From Anaerolineaceae bacterium 4572_78 (lineage in GTDB: Bacteria > Chloroflexota > Anaerolineae > 4572-78), in NCBI GenBank assembly GCA_002084875.1, contig NBMH01000003.1, positions 1 to 49,921 of the forward strand: 49,921 nucleotides of DNA, in the 5' to 3' direction. The translations under genes and the position numbers were made by a program. Below are positions 27,904-37,050 of the stretch, one piece after another (position 1 is the first letter of the stretch; each line of letters begins with the position of its first letter). The notes below the pieces were generated by a model. That model saw only the letters and a program-made list of their open reading frames with translations. It was not told where the DNA came from and searched no databases.

Positions 27904-29889
27904 ATGCGACTTGGTATTGATATTGGTGGTACATTTACCGACTTCGTTTGCTTTGATGAGGCAACAGGAAATTTTCATACATTTAAGCGGCTATCATCTC
28001 CGCAGACTCCTGAAAAAGCGGTGCTAGATGGCTTGAAGCAAATTCATGTACCATTTCAGATTGTGCATGGCTCAACCGTTTCTACGAATGCCTTGCTGGA
28101 ACGAAAAGGAGCAATTACAGCTTTAATTACAACGCAGGGTTTTCGGGATGTACTCGAAATTGGGCGACAAAATCGACCTGATATTTATGATTTGGTCAGC
28201 AAACGCCCTAGCCCACTTGTCCCGTCTCACTTGCGTTTTGAAATGACCGAACGTGTTAATCATCATGGCGAGCCGATTGTACCTTTAGACATGACTCAAA
28301 TTGAAGATTTGATTAAACAGTTACATGTCCATGATGTTACCTCTGTAGCGATTTGTCTACTATTTTCTTTTCTGTATCCTCATCATGAAAATGTCATAGC
28401 AGAACGATTACGTCAAGCAGGATTTTTCGTTTCTGCATCAAATGAAATTCTGCCCGAATATCGCGAATATGAGCGAATGAGTACTACTGTTATCAATGCT
28501 TATATTTCGCCAGTGATGGATAGTTATTTAAAACATTTAGAATCGGAAAGTGGAGCGATAGACTTTCGTGTAATTCAGTCCAATGGTGGCAGTATCCATA
28601 CTCAACAGGCTCGGCGAGAAGCGATACGATGCATTCTTTCTGGTCCGGCTGGCGGTGTTGTTGGGGCAAAATATGTCGCAGAGATAGCAGGATTTAAGCG
28701 GCTCATCACTTTTGACATGGGAGGCACATCATCTGATGTGTCTTTGTGCGATGGTGAAATTCGCATATCTAGCGAAACCGAAATTGGCGGGCATCCCATG
28801 CGTATCCCTGTGATTGATATTCATACGATTGGTTCAGGGGGAGGCTCCATTGCATACATCGATGCAGGCGGAGCATTGCGAGTCGGTCCCGAAAGTGCGG
28901 GAGCAAATCCCGGTCCTGTTTGTTATGCTCAAGGCGGCACACAACCGACCGTTACCGATAGCAATCTTATTTTAGGACGATTGCCTGCTGACCGATTTCT
29001 TGGTGGACAAATGACATTGGACATGTCAGCCGCCGAAAATGCTTTAACCAAATTAGCTCAACAAGCAAACCTTTCCCCACATGATGGATTATCACTTGCT
29101 CAAACAGTTGCATTAGGTGTTATCCAAGTAGTGAATGGTCATATGGAACGAGCCTTACGAGTCATATCCATACAGCAAGGGCATAACCCCCGCGATTTTA
29201 CACTTGTCTCATTCGGTGGAGCAGGCGGATTGCATGCCGCTGATTTAGCCCGAACCTTAGCCATCCCATGTGTGTTAATTCCGCCTAGTGCTGGGGTGTT
29301 ATCTGCACTTGGCATGCTTACAGCTGATGTGATTAAGGATTATGTACAAACCGTTATGCTACCTGGTGAAACACCATTTACCGAATTAGAAACATATTTC
29401 ATGCCATTGAAAGAACAAGGTAGAGCAGATGTAATAGCTGAAGGAGTGGATCCTTCTGTGGTAACATTGCAGTTATTATTAGACATGCGGTTACATGGTC
29501 AATCTTATGAATTATCTGTTCCATTTAGCCAAACATACAACGATGATTTTCATGCCATTCATGCCGAAAATTATGGTTACAATCGTCCCAACAAACCGAC
29601 AGAAATCGTCAATTTACGATTGCGGGTAGTTGGCGAATTACCGCGTCCTACATTAAAGGCAAAACCAATTCCGATTGATTTATCACAACCAATCCCCTTT
29701 GACCACCGTCAAATTGTGTTAGCAACAGGCTTAGCAAACGTGCCATTTTATGATGGGCAAACATTATCACATGGTCAAGAAATTCAAGGGGCATGCATCA
29801 TCATACAAACAGATACGACCATTTTTATTGGTGAAGGTGATAAGTTAAAGGTAGATAAATTTGGAAATTTTGTGATAGATGTTGGGTAA
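27904..29889 (+). CDS. Hydantoinase/oxoprolinase subunit A (HyuA family)
   Basis: 661 residues. It has the actin-like ATPase start LGIDIGGTFTDFVCFD, the HGSTVSTNALLERKGA motif, FDMGGTSSDVSLC and GSGGGSIAYID typical of HyuA. Such proteins hydrolyse cyclic amides such as 5-oxoproline or N-methylhydantoins with ATP, normally with a B subunit. No hyuB is present on either side. An AAAAGGA site precedes the ATG. Lying between amide ligases and a polyketide synthase, it might act on the product of this cluster. Confidence 0.93.
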   Translation: MRLGIDIGGTFTDFVCFDEATGNFHTFKRLSSPQTPEKAVLDGLKQIHVPFQIVHGSTVSTNALLERKGAITALITTQGFRDVLEIGRQNRPDIYDLVSKRPSPLVPSHLRFEMTERVNHHGEPIVPLDMTQIEDLIKQLHVHDVTSVAICLLFSFLYPHHENVIAERLRQAGFFVSASNEILPEYREYERMSTTVINAYISPVMDSYLKHLESESGAIDFRVIQSNGGSIHTQQARREAIRCILSGPAGGVVGAKYVAEIAGFKRLITFDMGGTSSDVSLCDGEIRISSETEIGGHPMRIPVIDIHTIGSGGGSIAYIDAGGALRVGPESAGANPGPVCYAQGGTQPTVTDSNLILGRLPADRFLGGQMTLDMSAAENALTKLAQQANLSPHDGLSLAQTVALGVIQVVNGHMERALRVISIQQGHNPRDFTLVSFGGAGGLHAADLARTLAIPCVLIPPSAGVLSALGMLTADVIKDYVQTVMLPGETPFTELETYFMPLKEQGRADVIAEGVDPSVVTLQLLLDMRLHGQSYELSVPFSQTYNDDFHAIHAENYGYNRPNKPTEIVNLRLRVVGELPRPTLKAKPIPIDLSQPIPFDHRQIVLATGLANVPFYDGQTLSHGQEIQGACIIIQTDTTIFIGEGDKLKVDKFGNFVIDVG

Positions 29890-29942
29890 CTCTTTCCCAT
29901 GCGGGAGAAAAGAATCTTACTCCATACCTCAAGGAATTTATT

Positions 29943-30992
29943 ATGACAATACCAGCTATACTTAGCGTAGCAAGTGCTGTACCAGATAATCGGTATGAGC
30001 AGATGGATTTATATCGGCAGATGTCGCACATTTACACGCACCGTTATGCCTCCCAAATTTTCGGAGCGATGGGTATCGAAACGCGCTACAGTGTCATTTC
30101 AGACCCTGCTTGGCATACAGATAATCCTAGCACAAAAGTTCGCAATGACCTTTATTTGGAAACTGCCCCACCTCTTGCCATCAAAGTTATCCAAAAGGTT
30201 CTTGATAGGGCAGATTTGCGTATCACTGATATTGACAATTTTACCTATGTTACATGCACAGGGCTTGACACGCCAAGCATGGACATTATCATCGCTGAAA
30301 AGATGGACATGCCGTACACCATCCATCGTGCCACAATGACTAGCATGGGCTGTCATGCTGTTTTAACTGCCCTTCGTCAGGCACACATGACAGTCCTTGC
30401 TCGTCCCAAAACGAAAGCCTTAATCGTCGGTTTGGAATTATGTACCATTCATTCCCAAAATGCCTTAACGGTGAAAAGCATGATAGGTTCGGCTTTATTT
30501 TCTGATGGAGCTTCAGCCGTTATTGTGGGTGATGGTGCCAGTGATAGCTATGACGATAGTATAGCCTTAATTGATAGCCTGTCTTATAGCGATTACAAAA
30601 ATCAACATGCCATGTCTTTTCATCCGAGTGATACGGGCTATGCATTTCATTTGTCCAATCAAGTACCTAAAATCATTCGTAATACCATGCCAAGTTTGGT
30701 CAGTACTATTCTTGACCGCAATGGTATGATAATGAACGATATACATCATTGGATGGTTCATCCTGGTGGCATGAAAATCGTCGATTTTGTCGAGGAAGAA
30801 TTAGGCTTCAAATCGGGTAAACTTGATTGTTCACGGGCGATTTTACGCGAATATGGCAACATGTCATCAGCCACAATTATGTTTGTCTTAGAAAGATTGC
30901 TAGATGAAACCCAGCCTCTTCAAGGCGATTATGGCATGTTAATAAGTTTCGGTCCTGGCTTGACAATAGAGATATATTTGCTACAATGGTAA
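29943..30992 (+). CDS. Type III polyketide synthase (chalcone-synthase-like)
   Basis: 349 residues. The Cys-His-Asn triad is visible: Cys in TSMGCHAVLTALRQA, His in MVHPGGMKIVDF and Asn in LREYGNMSSATIMFVLE; the end reads ISFGPGLTIE, the usual GFGPG loop. These homodimeric enzymes extend an acyl-CoA with malonyl-CoA to form alkylresorcinols, pyrones and the like. It follows hyuA by 53 bp with its own AAGGA site. No methyltransferase or oxidase partner is adjacent, so the product cannot be named. Confidence 0.93.
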   Translation: MTIPAILSVASAVPDNRYEQMDLYRQMSHIYTHRYASQIFGAMGIETRYSVISDPAWHTDNPSTKVRNDLYLETAPPLAIKVIQKVLDRADLRITDIDNFTYVTCTGLDTPSMDIIIAEKMDMPYTIHRATMTSMGCHAVLTALRQAHMTVLARPKTKALIVGLELCTIHSQNALTVKSMIGSALFSDGASAVIVGDGASDSYDDSIALIDSLSYSDYKNQHAMSFHPSDTGYAFHLSNQVPKIIRNTMPSLVSTILDRNGMIMNDIHHWMVHPGGMKIVDFVEEELGFKSGKLDCSRAILREYGNMSSATIMFVLERLLDETQPLQGDYGMLISFGPGLTIEIYLLQW

Positions 30993-31030
30993 AAACGTAA
31001 TTCACTAAAACTAATAATCGAGGGATTTTT

Positions 31031-32224
31031 ATGAAAGTTTTACTTTTAACACAGGTACTTCCCTATCCACCAGATAGCGGACCAAAAGTAAAAACATGGA
31101 ATGTACTAAAATATTTAGTGCAGAAACATGATGTTACCCTTGTTTCCTTTGTACGTGGTGACCAATCGAAAGATATTCAACATTTGCAAAAGTATTGTCA
31201 AGCAGTGCATACTGTGCAAATGAAACGCCACCCTCTTTTGGATATGTGGTACATGGCACGTAGTTTCATCACAAATGAACCGTTCATGATGGAGCGAGAT
31301 GACCGAGCAGACATGCGGCGGTTGATTGAGTTACTGACGCAAGGCACACAATTTGATGTTGCCCATGCCGACCAACTAAACATGGGACAGTATGCTTTAC
31401 GTGTGACAGGTGCAAGGACAATATTGGATTTGCATAATGCTTTGTGGGTTCTTTACAAACGCCTAGCAGACACTATGCCTTTTGGTCCCAAGAAAATTTT
31501 GCTCAATCGTGATTGGCAATTGCTGAAACGGTATGAAGGAAAAATGTGCAATGACTTTGATGCGGTTTTAGCGGTCAGTCATGAAGATAAACTCGCATTA
31601 GAAGAAGCGATGGGACATGCCAGTGATATGCCCGTTATTCCCATAGCGGTTGATACCGATGAAGATTCAGCTATCGACCGACATGAAAATGCCGACCATA
31701 TTTTTCATATCGGCACGATGTATTGGCCCCCCAATATTGACGGTATTTTGTGGTTCATCAACGAAATATATCCTCTTATCAGAGCCGCACGCCCTGATGT
31801 TGTTTTTGATGTAGTCGGTTCTCGTCCACCAGAATCCATCACGCGTTTGCATGGCACGGATGGTATCAACATAACAGGTTATGTGGAAGACCCCACCATG
31901 TATTACAAACAAACAGGAGTAATGATAGTTCCCTTACGAGCTGGCGGCGGCATGCGAGTCAAAATTCTTAATGCCCTTTCTCAAGCCTTACCTATGGTTT
32001 CAACCACATTGGGAGCAGAGGGAATTAATGTGACACATGGTGACAATATATTGATTGCCGATGAGCCACAAGATTTCGCCAACGCCGTGCTACGTTTACT
32101 TGAAGATAAAACTTATGCCCATGAGTTAGGCACAAATGGTCGAAAACTTATGCAACAGCAGTACGATTATCGAGTGGTATGCACACCATTGGATGAAATC
32201 TACATGCGTCGAACTGGCTTCTAG
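31031..32224 (+). CDS. GT4-family glycosyltransferase
   Basis: 397 residues of GT-B fold. N terminus LLTQVLPYPPDSGPKVKTWN, acceptor half with FDVAHADQLNMGQYAL, donor half HIGTMYWPPNIDGILWF and GYVEDPTMYYKQTGVMIVPLRAGGGMRVKILNA. This is the sugar-transferase subtype often found with exopolysaccharide or PEP-CTERM loci. It lies 38 bp after the polyketide synthase and might glycosylate its product; that is conjecture. Confidence 0.92.
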   Translation: MKVLLLTQVLPYPPDSGPKVKTWNVLKYLVQKHDVTLVSFVRGDQSKDIQHLQKYCQAVHTVQMKRHPLLDMWYMARSFITNEPFMMERDDRADMRRLIELLTQGTQFDVAHADQLNMGQYALRVTGARTILDLHNALWVLYKRLADTMPFGPKKILLNRDWQLLKRYEGKMCNDFDAVLAVSHEDKLALEEAMGHASDMPVIPIAVDTDEDSAIDRHENADHIFHIGTMYWPPNIDGILWFINEIYPLIRAARPDVVFDVVGSRPPESITRLHGTDGINITGYVEDPTMYYKQTGVMIVPLRAGGGMRVKILNALSQALPMVSTTLGAEGINVTHGDNILIADEPQDFANAVLRLLEDKTYAHELGTNGRKLMQQQYDYRVVCTPLDEIYMRRTGF

Positions 32225-32305
32225 TCCATTTGTAGAAGCAAAGTCACAGAATTTCATTCTGATGCAAGATTGTATTTTGCACTCCAAACATGAAAAGGAG
32301 AAATA

Positions 32306-33007
32306 ATGAACACATTAACAATTTACCGAGAATTAGAATCAGTAATGGACGGTGATGCCGCCATTAAAATTGCCGAAATGTTAGGACGGATTCATGATGA
32401 CCTAAAAAACACTGTTACAAAATTTGAATTTCGAGCATTGGCAACAGATACCGCAGAATTAAAAGGTATTGTCCGAGAATTGGCTGAAGCTCAAAAACGA
32501 ACCGAGTTTAGAGTTGAGGAATTGGCTGAAGCTCAAAAACGAACCGAGCTGAGACTTGACAACCTTACTGTTAAAGTTGAGGATTTGGTCAAAGAACATG
32601 CCAAAACTCGCACAATAATCGGCGATTTAACGGATACGATTGGCTATACCTTGGAAAATTCTGCATATAAGGCATTGCCAAAATTACTGAAACAAGATTA
32701 TGATATTGTGCTGACCAGTAAAATGATCCGTACTTATCTGATTGATAATCGTGGGTATGAACTTGAGGTCAATATTTTTGCTAGGGGTGAACAGCATGGT
32801 CAGCCTATTGTTATCATGGGTGAATCTAAAAGTCGCCTCTCCCACAATAAAATTGACAGTTTTTTCAAAAAACGAATAGAACGTTTTGAGGGAATATACG
32901 CCAATATATTCCCTGTTTTTGTAACTCATATTGTTTCTAGTTCCAATGTTGCACAATATGCTAAAGAGAAAGGTTTAGCTTTGTATTATTCTTATCAATT
33001 TGATTAA
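32306..33007 (+). CDS. Coiled-coil protein with PD-(D/E)XK-like domain (DUF3782-like)
   Basis: 233 residues with an AAAAGGAG ribosome site. Residues 50-110 are a coiled coil with two near-identical ELAEAQKRTEFR-type repeats (42-bp unit at about 32477 and 32519). The second half has the nuclease-like core DNRGYELEVNIFA and IVIMGESKSRLS. This family is repeated many times in some Chloroflexota and Cyanobacteria genomes and its function is unknown. It is not clearly tied to its neighbours. Confidence 0.75.
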   Translation: MNTLTIYRELESVMDGDAAIKIAEMLGRIHDDLKNTVTKFEFRALATDTAELKGIVRELAEAQKRTEFRVEELAEAQKRTELRLDNLTVKVEDLVKEHAKTRTIIGDLTDTIGYTLENSAYKALPKLLKQDYDIVLTSKMIRTYLIDNRGYELEVNIFARGEQHGQPIVIMGESKSRLSHNKIDSFFKKRIERFEGIYANIFPVFVTHIVSSSNVAQYAKEKGLALYYSYQFD

Positions 33008-33026
33008 CCCGTGAAGGAGGTTAGTG

Positions 33027-33602
33027 ATGAACAAAAAATTATGGTATTTACTAATATTCGTTTTAGGTATCTTAGGGTGCAGTCTCACCGATAGATTTAA
33101 TTCTTCAACTGATGAAATAACACCTCCGACCATCCAACCAAATCAAGAAGCCGCCGACCGAGCCCAAGCAAACTTCTTTCAGGCTATCGCCGAATCGGTT
33201 GGCACCGAAAAATTTGTCTATCGTATCAGCGACGAAGAAGTTACCTCATTGATAGTAATAGAAATATTGAACAAACGAGCCGACATCCCTCTATCCAATG
33301 TGGTAATATGGTTTAGACCAGAACAAATCCATGTCACAGGAAACATTTCAGGCATGTCTTCAACCAATATTCCATTTCAAATCGCAGCTAAACCTCGAGT
33401 GGACAAAGCAGGTCAACTAACATTTGAGGTCGTCAGTGCCAAAGCAGGTCCATTTGATTTCCCTGATGCTGTCATGACTACAATTACTGAAACATTAAAC
33501 GAAACCATCAACAACCAAAAATATGATATTCGATTTGAATCGGTTGAGGCATTGGAAGGCGAATTGATTGTACATGGTTTACAGATTGAGTCTAAGAAAT
33601 AA
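33027..33602 (+). CDS. Predicted lipoprotein
   Basis: 191 residues from the ATG at 33027, which is 6 bases after AAGGAGG (the GTG at 33024 is too close). A lipoprotein signal peptide ends in the lipobox ILGC, so it should be lipid-anchored at residue 19 or so. The mature part looks like a beta-rich domain of about 150 residues (AESVGTEKFVYRISDEEVTS, then TFEVVSAKAG), similar to unnamed Chloroflexota lipoproteins. No function can be given. Confidence 0.75.
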   Translation: MNKKLWYLLIFVLGILGCSLTDRFNSSTDEITPPTIQPNQEAADRAQANFFQAIAESVGTEKFVYRISDEEVTSLIVIEILNKRADIPLSNVVIWFRPEQIHVTGNISGMSSTNIPFQIAAKPRVDKAGQLTFEVVSAKAGPFDFPDAVMTTITETLNETINNQKYDIRFESVEALEGELIVHGLQIESKK

Positions 33603-33641
33603 GCCACCTTCAAGAGACTTTGTTCCTTGAAGGAGAATATC

Positions 33642-34661
33642 ATGACTATATTTGTCTTTACCACCGCATTTCTAATCAGTTTTATTATGACTCCCATGAT
33701 GATTAGATTAGGATTGAAATTAGGCATTAGTGATAAACCAAATGGGCGAAGACAACATCAAACTATAACATCTCGATTTGGCGGCATTGCTATATTCAGC
33801 GGATTTGTCGGGACATGTATTTTAATTTTTATCCTAAATCCACCTCCCGCTAATTCATTGGAATCACAATTGCTTAAAGGTGTAATTGTGGGAGCGGTTT
33901 TTGTTTTCTGCTATGGCTTACTTGACGATTTTTTCGATTTATCTCCAAAGCCCCAATTTGTAGCTCAATTTATTACGGCATGTATTGCCATTTATTTCTC
34001 AATATTTATCGAAATTGTTACCTTGCCATTCATCGGAGAGACTACGTTTCAATGGTTCATCAGCTACCCTTTAACCATTTTTTGGGTCATGGGCATGCTC
34101 AATACCGTTAATTTCTTAGATGGGCTAGATGGCTTAGCAGCAGGCGTGGCAACGATTGCCGTTCTATTATTTGCCTGGCATGCCTATAGCTTAGGTCAAA
34201 TGCAGGTTTATCTTTTCCCACTTGCTCTAGCAGGAGCATGCTTGGGATTTTTGCCCTTCAATTTTTATCCCGCCAAAATTTTCATGGGGTCAACTGGAAG
34301 CCTGACGCTTGGTTGGGCATTAGCCTCATTAAGTATTCTTGCCCCAGCAAAAGTGGCTACAGCTCTTCTTGTTTTGGGCATTCCGATTATTGATGTCGCT
34401 TGGTTGATGATGTGGCGTTGGTACAAACTTGGTTCGCCTATGGTTCCTGGGCGTGACCATCTCCATTTTAGATTGGTAGATAGGGGTTTTAATCAACGTA
34501 CCATTGTATACGGTTATTATCTTTTCTGCTCAATTTTCGGCATATTAGCCTTGCTCATGTCCTCACGGGTGTACAAATTAATGGCACTTATATTTTTGGG
34601 GCTTTTGACATTTGTCTTGGTATGGATATTGGCAAAAAAGGATTCAGGGGTTAGGGGTTAG
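33642..34661 (+). CDS. WecA/TagO-type polyprenyl-phosphate sugar-1-phosphate transferase
   Basis: 339 residues from the ATG at 33642; AAGGAG lies 6-7 bases upstream. About ten membrane helices. Motifs of the MraY/WecA family are present: DKPNGRRQHQTITSRFGG, YGLLDDFFDLSPKPQ, NFLDGLDGLAAGV and GSTGSLTLGWALA, ending with PGRDHLHFRL. The GRRQH...GG and HLHFR pattern fits WecA/TagO (GlcNAc-1-P transfer to undecaprenyl phosphate), initiating an envelope polysaccharide, rather than MraY. Confidence 0.93.
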   Translation: MTIFVFTTAFLISFIMTPMMIRLGLKLGISDKPNGRRQHQTITSRFGGIAIFSGFVGTCILIFILNPPPANSLESQLLKGVIVGAVFVFCYGLLDDFFDLSPKPQFVAQFITACIAIYFSIFIEIVTLPFIGETTFQWFISYPLTIFWVMGMLNTVNFLDGLDGLAAGVATIAVLLFAWHAYSLGQMQVYLFPLALAGACLGFLPFNFYPAKIFMGSTGSLTLGWALASLSILAPAKVATALLVLGIPIIDVAWLMMWRWYKLGSPMVPGRDHLHFRLVDRGFNQRTIVYGYYLFCSIFGILALLMSSRVYKLMALIFLGLLTFVLVWILAKKDSGVRG

Positions 34662-34747
34662 GAGTTAGGAGTTAGGGGTTAGGAGTTAGGAGTTAGGAGT
34701 TAGGAGTTAGGAGTTAGGAGTTAGGAGTTAGGAGTTAGGGGTTAGGG
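34650..34747 (+). repeat. Tandem array of 14 GTTAGGA/GTTAGGG heptamers
   Basis: Fourteen consecutive 7-bp units, ten with A and four with G at the last base. It begins inside the last codons of the WecA-like gene (encoding GVRG and the stop) and ends at the double-hairpin repeat. A related sequence ggagttagga occurs at about 23090. Confidence 0.95.
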
Positions 34748-34749
34748 GT

Positions 34750-34799
34750 TGGAGGGACAAAGCTTGCTTTGTCATGTCAAACCAAGGTTTGACGCTCCA
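34750..34799 (-). repeat. Complete 50-bp double-hairpin repeat
   Basis: TGGAGG ... GCTCCA ends with hairpins gacaaagcttgctttgtc and gtcaaaccaaggtttgac. It has the same length and layout as the copies at 15926 and 41666, with compensated changes in the second hairpin (C-C/G-G), which keep the pairing. It abuts the heptamer array and lies just before the next gene. Confidence 0.88.
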
Positions 34800-34826
34800 G
34801 GGAGGTTTGACGATTCTTGATTTATC

Positions 34827-36743
34827 ATGCAAAAAATCAAACATGTTATCAATCGTTTAATTAGTCATGATGTATATCTGTGGTTGACTCTTTTACTTTC
34901 GTTGCCAATCGTTAGCCCGTTTTTACAATCGGGTTATCATTGGGGTGCCCACGATAGTCGTCATGCAGTTTATTTTCTATTTGAATTCTACACTTCCATT
35001 CAAGATGGAATATGGTATCCTCGCTGGTCACCCAATTTTGCCTTTGGCTATGGCTACCCATTTTTCAACATTTATGCTCCTATCTCATCTTATATCGGTT
35101 CATTTTTTCTGTTGCTCGGTTTTGATTACGTCGATTCTGTCAAAATCGTTTTCAGTTTATCTGGGGTTATCTCAGGGCTGACCATGTATTTATTTGTCCG
35201 CGAATTATTGGACAGACAAGCAGGGTTAATTGCGGGCTTGATATATGTCTACATTCCTTATCATCTATTCGACATCTACGTTAGAGCCGCTTTAGCCGAA
35301 TCAGTTGGATATGTATTAATCCCATTGGTGATGTGGGGATTTTATCGAGCCATGACCAAGCCAAGCATTTCATCAGTGGTATGGGGTGCCGTTGCCTACG
35401 CCATTTTCATGATGACTCACAATTTGGCAGCCGTCCTACTCACGCCGATTTTAGGAGTCTATGTAGCTATGATGTTACTCACAAATAAACCTGACAGGTT
35501 TATGGAAACCTGTCAGGTTTTGACCATTACCTCTAACATAATAAAACGTAGCATACCTCCTGCCCTTATCCTTATCTTAGGCTTAAGCCTTAGTGCAATT
35601 TTTTTCTTACCATTCATCGCCGAACGTCAAGACATCCGCACTGACCAATGGATAGAAGGAAGGTATGCTTTCGGCGATGACTTTGTCGAGACATTTCAAC
35701 TTCTATCGCCTCATTGGGGATTCGGGGCAAGCATACCAGGTCCAAATGACGATGCAGGTTTCCAATTAGGATTAGTACCTGTCATCCTATTTTTCCTCTC
35801 ATTTTTCGTGGTACCAAAATTACAAAATTGGCATGTACGTCTTACACTTTATTTTATGCAAGGGCTCACATTAACCATTATTTTCCTACTCATGCCAATC
35901 TCGGCTAAAGTGTGGGAAGTATTAACCTTAGCTACCTTTGCCCAATTTCCATGGCGATTATTACTCCTAGCGGCTCCAGCATTAGCCATCGTAGGAAGTT
36001 CTGTGGTGGCAAAGCCAAAGATTAAACTTGTTGAAAAGGTTGAATTTCTAAATGTTATCCCCATTGCTTTACTCATCATGCTTGCCAGCTATCCTTACCT
36101 CACTGCCGAGTTACGCGACCCCAAACCTACCGAAGGACCTGTCGACTTAGCAGGACTTTTTAGATTTCAGCAAGCCTCTGATGAAATGACAGGCTCGACA
36201 AGATGGGTGAAAGACATTCCGACATGGTCGCCTTTAGCCGATACTGTTATCGGCGGCGACACAATCCAAACCCGCATTGTCGAATCTGAAATTTGGGATG
36301 AACGCGACAAAACACCGTTACTCGGAGTGAACTCGTTTGAAATAGATAGCGTACATGAATTTATTTGGGTTTATGCCGCCGATGATAATCAAACCGTTAC
36401 GTTTTACATTCCCTACTATCCAGGCTGGACAGCCACAATTTACGAAGATACCAATCCTGCCCGTCCCGATTTGTATCCCGACGGCAGAATTGGCAAGATT
36501 ATTGCTCAGCCTGAAATCCAAACGACTGACCGTGAAGGCTGGATAGTTGTGCCAGTGCCGAAAGGTGAACATTTCCTCGAATTACGTTTTGATGATACTC
36601 CAATAAGAATCGTCGGGAAATGGGTGTCATTCTTAACAATTTTGTTGATGTGGATTAGTTTGATTGTGTCTACTAAAATCACCACCAACGGTTTGTTGCT
36701 ACATATCCTCGACGGCTACTGCCCGTCAAATTCGTCAAATTAG
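34827..36743 (+). CDS. Polytopic membrane protein, PTPS-related/GT-C-like
   Basis: 638 residues with about ten to twelve membrane helices in the first 420 and a soluble C-terminal beta domain. The N-terminal loop GAHDSRHAVYFLFEFYTS, then PRWSPNFAFGYGYPFFNIYAP is the pattern of the 6-pyruvoyl-tetrahydropterin-synthase-related membrane family, thought to be GT-C glycosyltransferases using a polyprenyl-phosphate sugar. The ribosome site is weak (a GGAGG lies 24 bases upstream). A 34-bp palindrome (35487-35520) is inserted in frame. It probably acts with the WecA-like enzyme in envelope glycan assembly. Confidence 0.85.
   Translation: MQKIKHVINRLISHDVYLWLTLLLSLPIVSPFLQSGYHWGAHDSRHAVYFLFEFYTSIQDGIWYPRWSPNFAFGYGYPFFNIYAPISSYIGSFFLLLGFDYVDSVKIVFSLSGVISGLTMYLFVRELLDRQAGLIAGLIYVYIPYHLFDIYVRAALAESVGYVLIPLVMWGFYRAMTKPSISSVVWGAVAYAIFMMTHNLAAVLLTPILGVYVAMMLLTNKPDRFMETCQVLTITSNIIKRSIPPALILILGLSLSAIFFLPFIAERQDIRTDQWIEGRYAFGDDFVETFQLLSPHWGFGASIPGPNDDAGFQLGLVPVILFFLSFFVVPKLQNWHVRLTLYFMQGLTLTIIFLLMPISAKVWEVLTLATFAQFPWRLLLLAAPALAIVGSSVVAKPKIKLVEKVEFLNVIPIALLIMLASYPYLTAELRDPKPTEGPVDLAGLFRFQQASDEMTGSTRWVKDIPTWSPLADTVIGGDTIQTRIVESEIWDERDKTPLLGVNSFEIDSVHEFIWVYAADDNQTVTFYIPYYPGWTATIYEDTNPARPDLYPDGRIGKIIAQPEIQTTDREGWIVVPVPKGEHFLELRFDDTPIRIVGKWVSFLTILLMWISLIVSTKITTNGLLLHILDGYCPSNSSN
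35487..35520. repeat. In-frame acctgacaggt hairpin inserted in a coding sequence
   Basis: Arms aaacctgacaggttt (35487-35501) and aaacctgtcaggttt (35506-35520) are perfect complements with a 4-nt loop. It encodes KPDRFMETCQV, hydrophilic residues in a cytoplasmic or external loop. A sister hairpin lies at 47159-47193. Confidence 0.9.
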
Positions 36744-36867
36744 GTTTGGATACAGATAGAAAACGAGGACCTGCTTTAATATTCGTTTTCACTTTCAAAC
36801 CTTTATGTGATTTGGCTTCTTCGCTATGTGATTGTTGATTTATGTGCTTTGCTTCTAAATGGGTCAT
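36679..36867 (-). CDS. Candidate small peptide gene (62 aa) with KTxxKAG motif
   Basis: The ATG at 36867 has a good AGAGAGG ribosome site 8 bases upstream and a 62-codon frame. The first half is hydrophilic and His/Glu/Lys-rich (MTHLEAKHINQQSHSEE), then LKVKTNIKAGPRFLSVSKP, then a Ser/Thr/Asn-rich end with RRGYVATNRWW. Leader-plus-core layouts of this sort, with a K-T-x-x-K-A-G element, remind me of short putative modified-peptide precursors in Chloroflexota and Cyanobacteria; that is memory and inference, not proof. It overlaps the convergent gene end by 65 bp. Confidence 0.5.
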   Translation of the reverse strand: MTHLEAKHINQQSHSEEAKSHKGLKVKTNIKAGPRFLSVSKPNLTNLTGSSRRGYVATNRWW

Positions 36868-37050
36868 AATATTATCCTCTCTTTAATAAATATCACTAGA
36901 AAATCAGAATAAACAATTAACTTTTTAGCTATATATATTATACCAAAAAAACGTGAAAGAATCGTGAAAAATGCATTGATAAAGATTTCTTTTATAAAAA
37001 TCAGGCACCATTCTAGCATAAGGCATGTAATTCAGCAAATTTTAGCATGT

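Noticed and set aside
34650..34747. Heptamer array as CRISPR or origin iterons
   Set aside because: Units are contiguous without spacers and no replication gene is nearby; a simple slippage-type tandem repeat is adequate.
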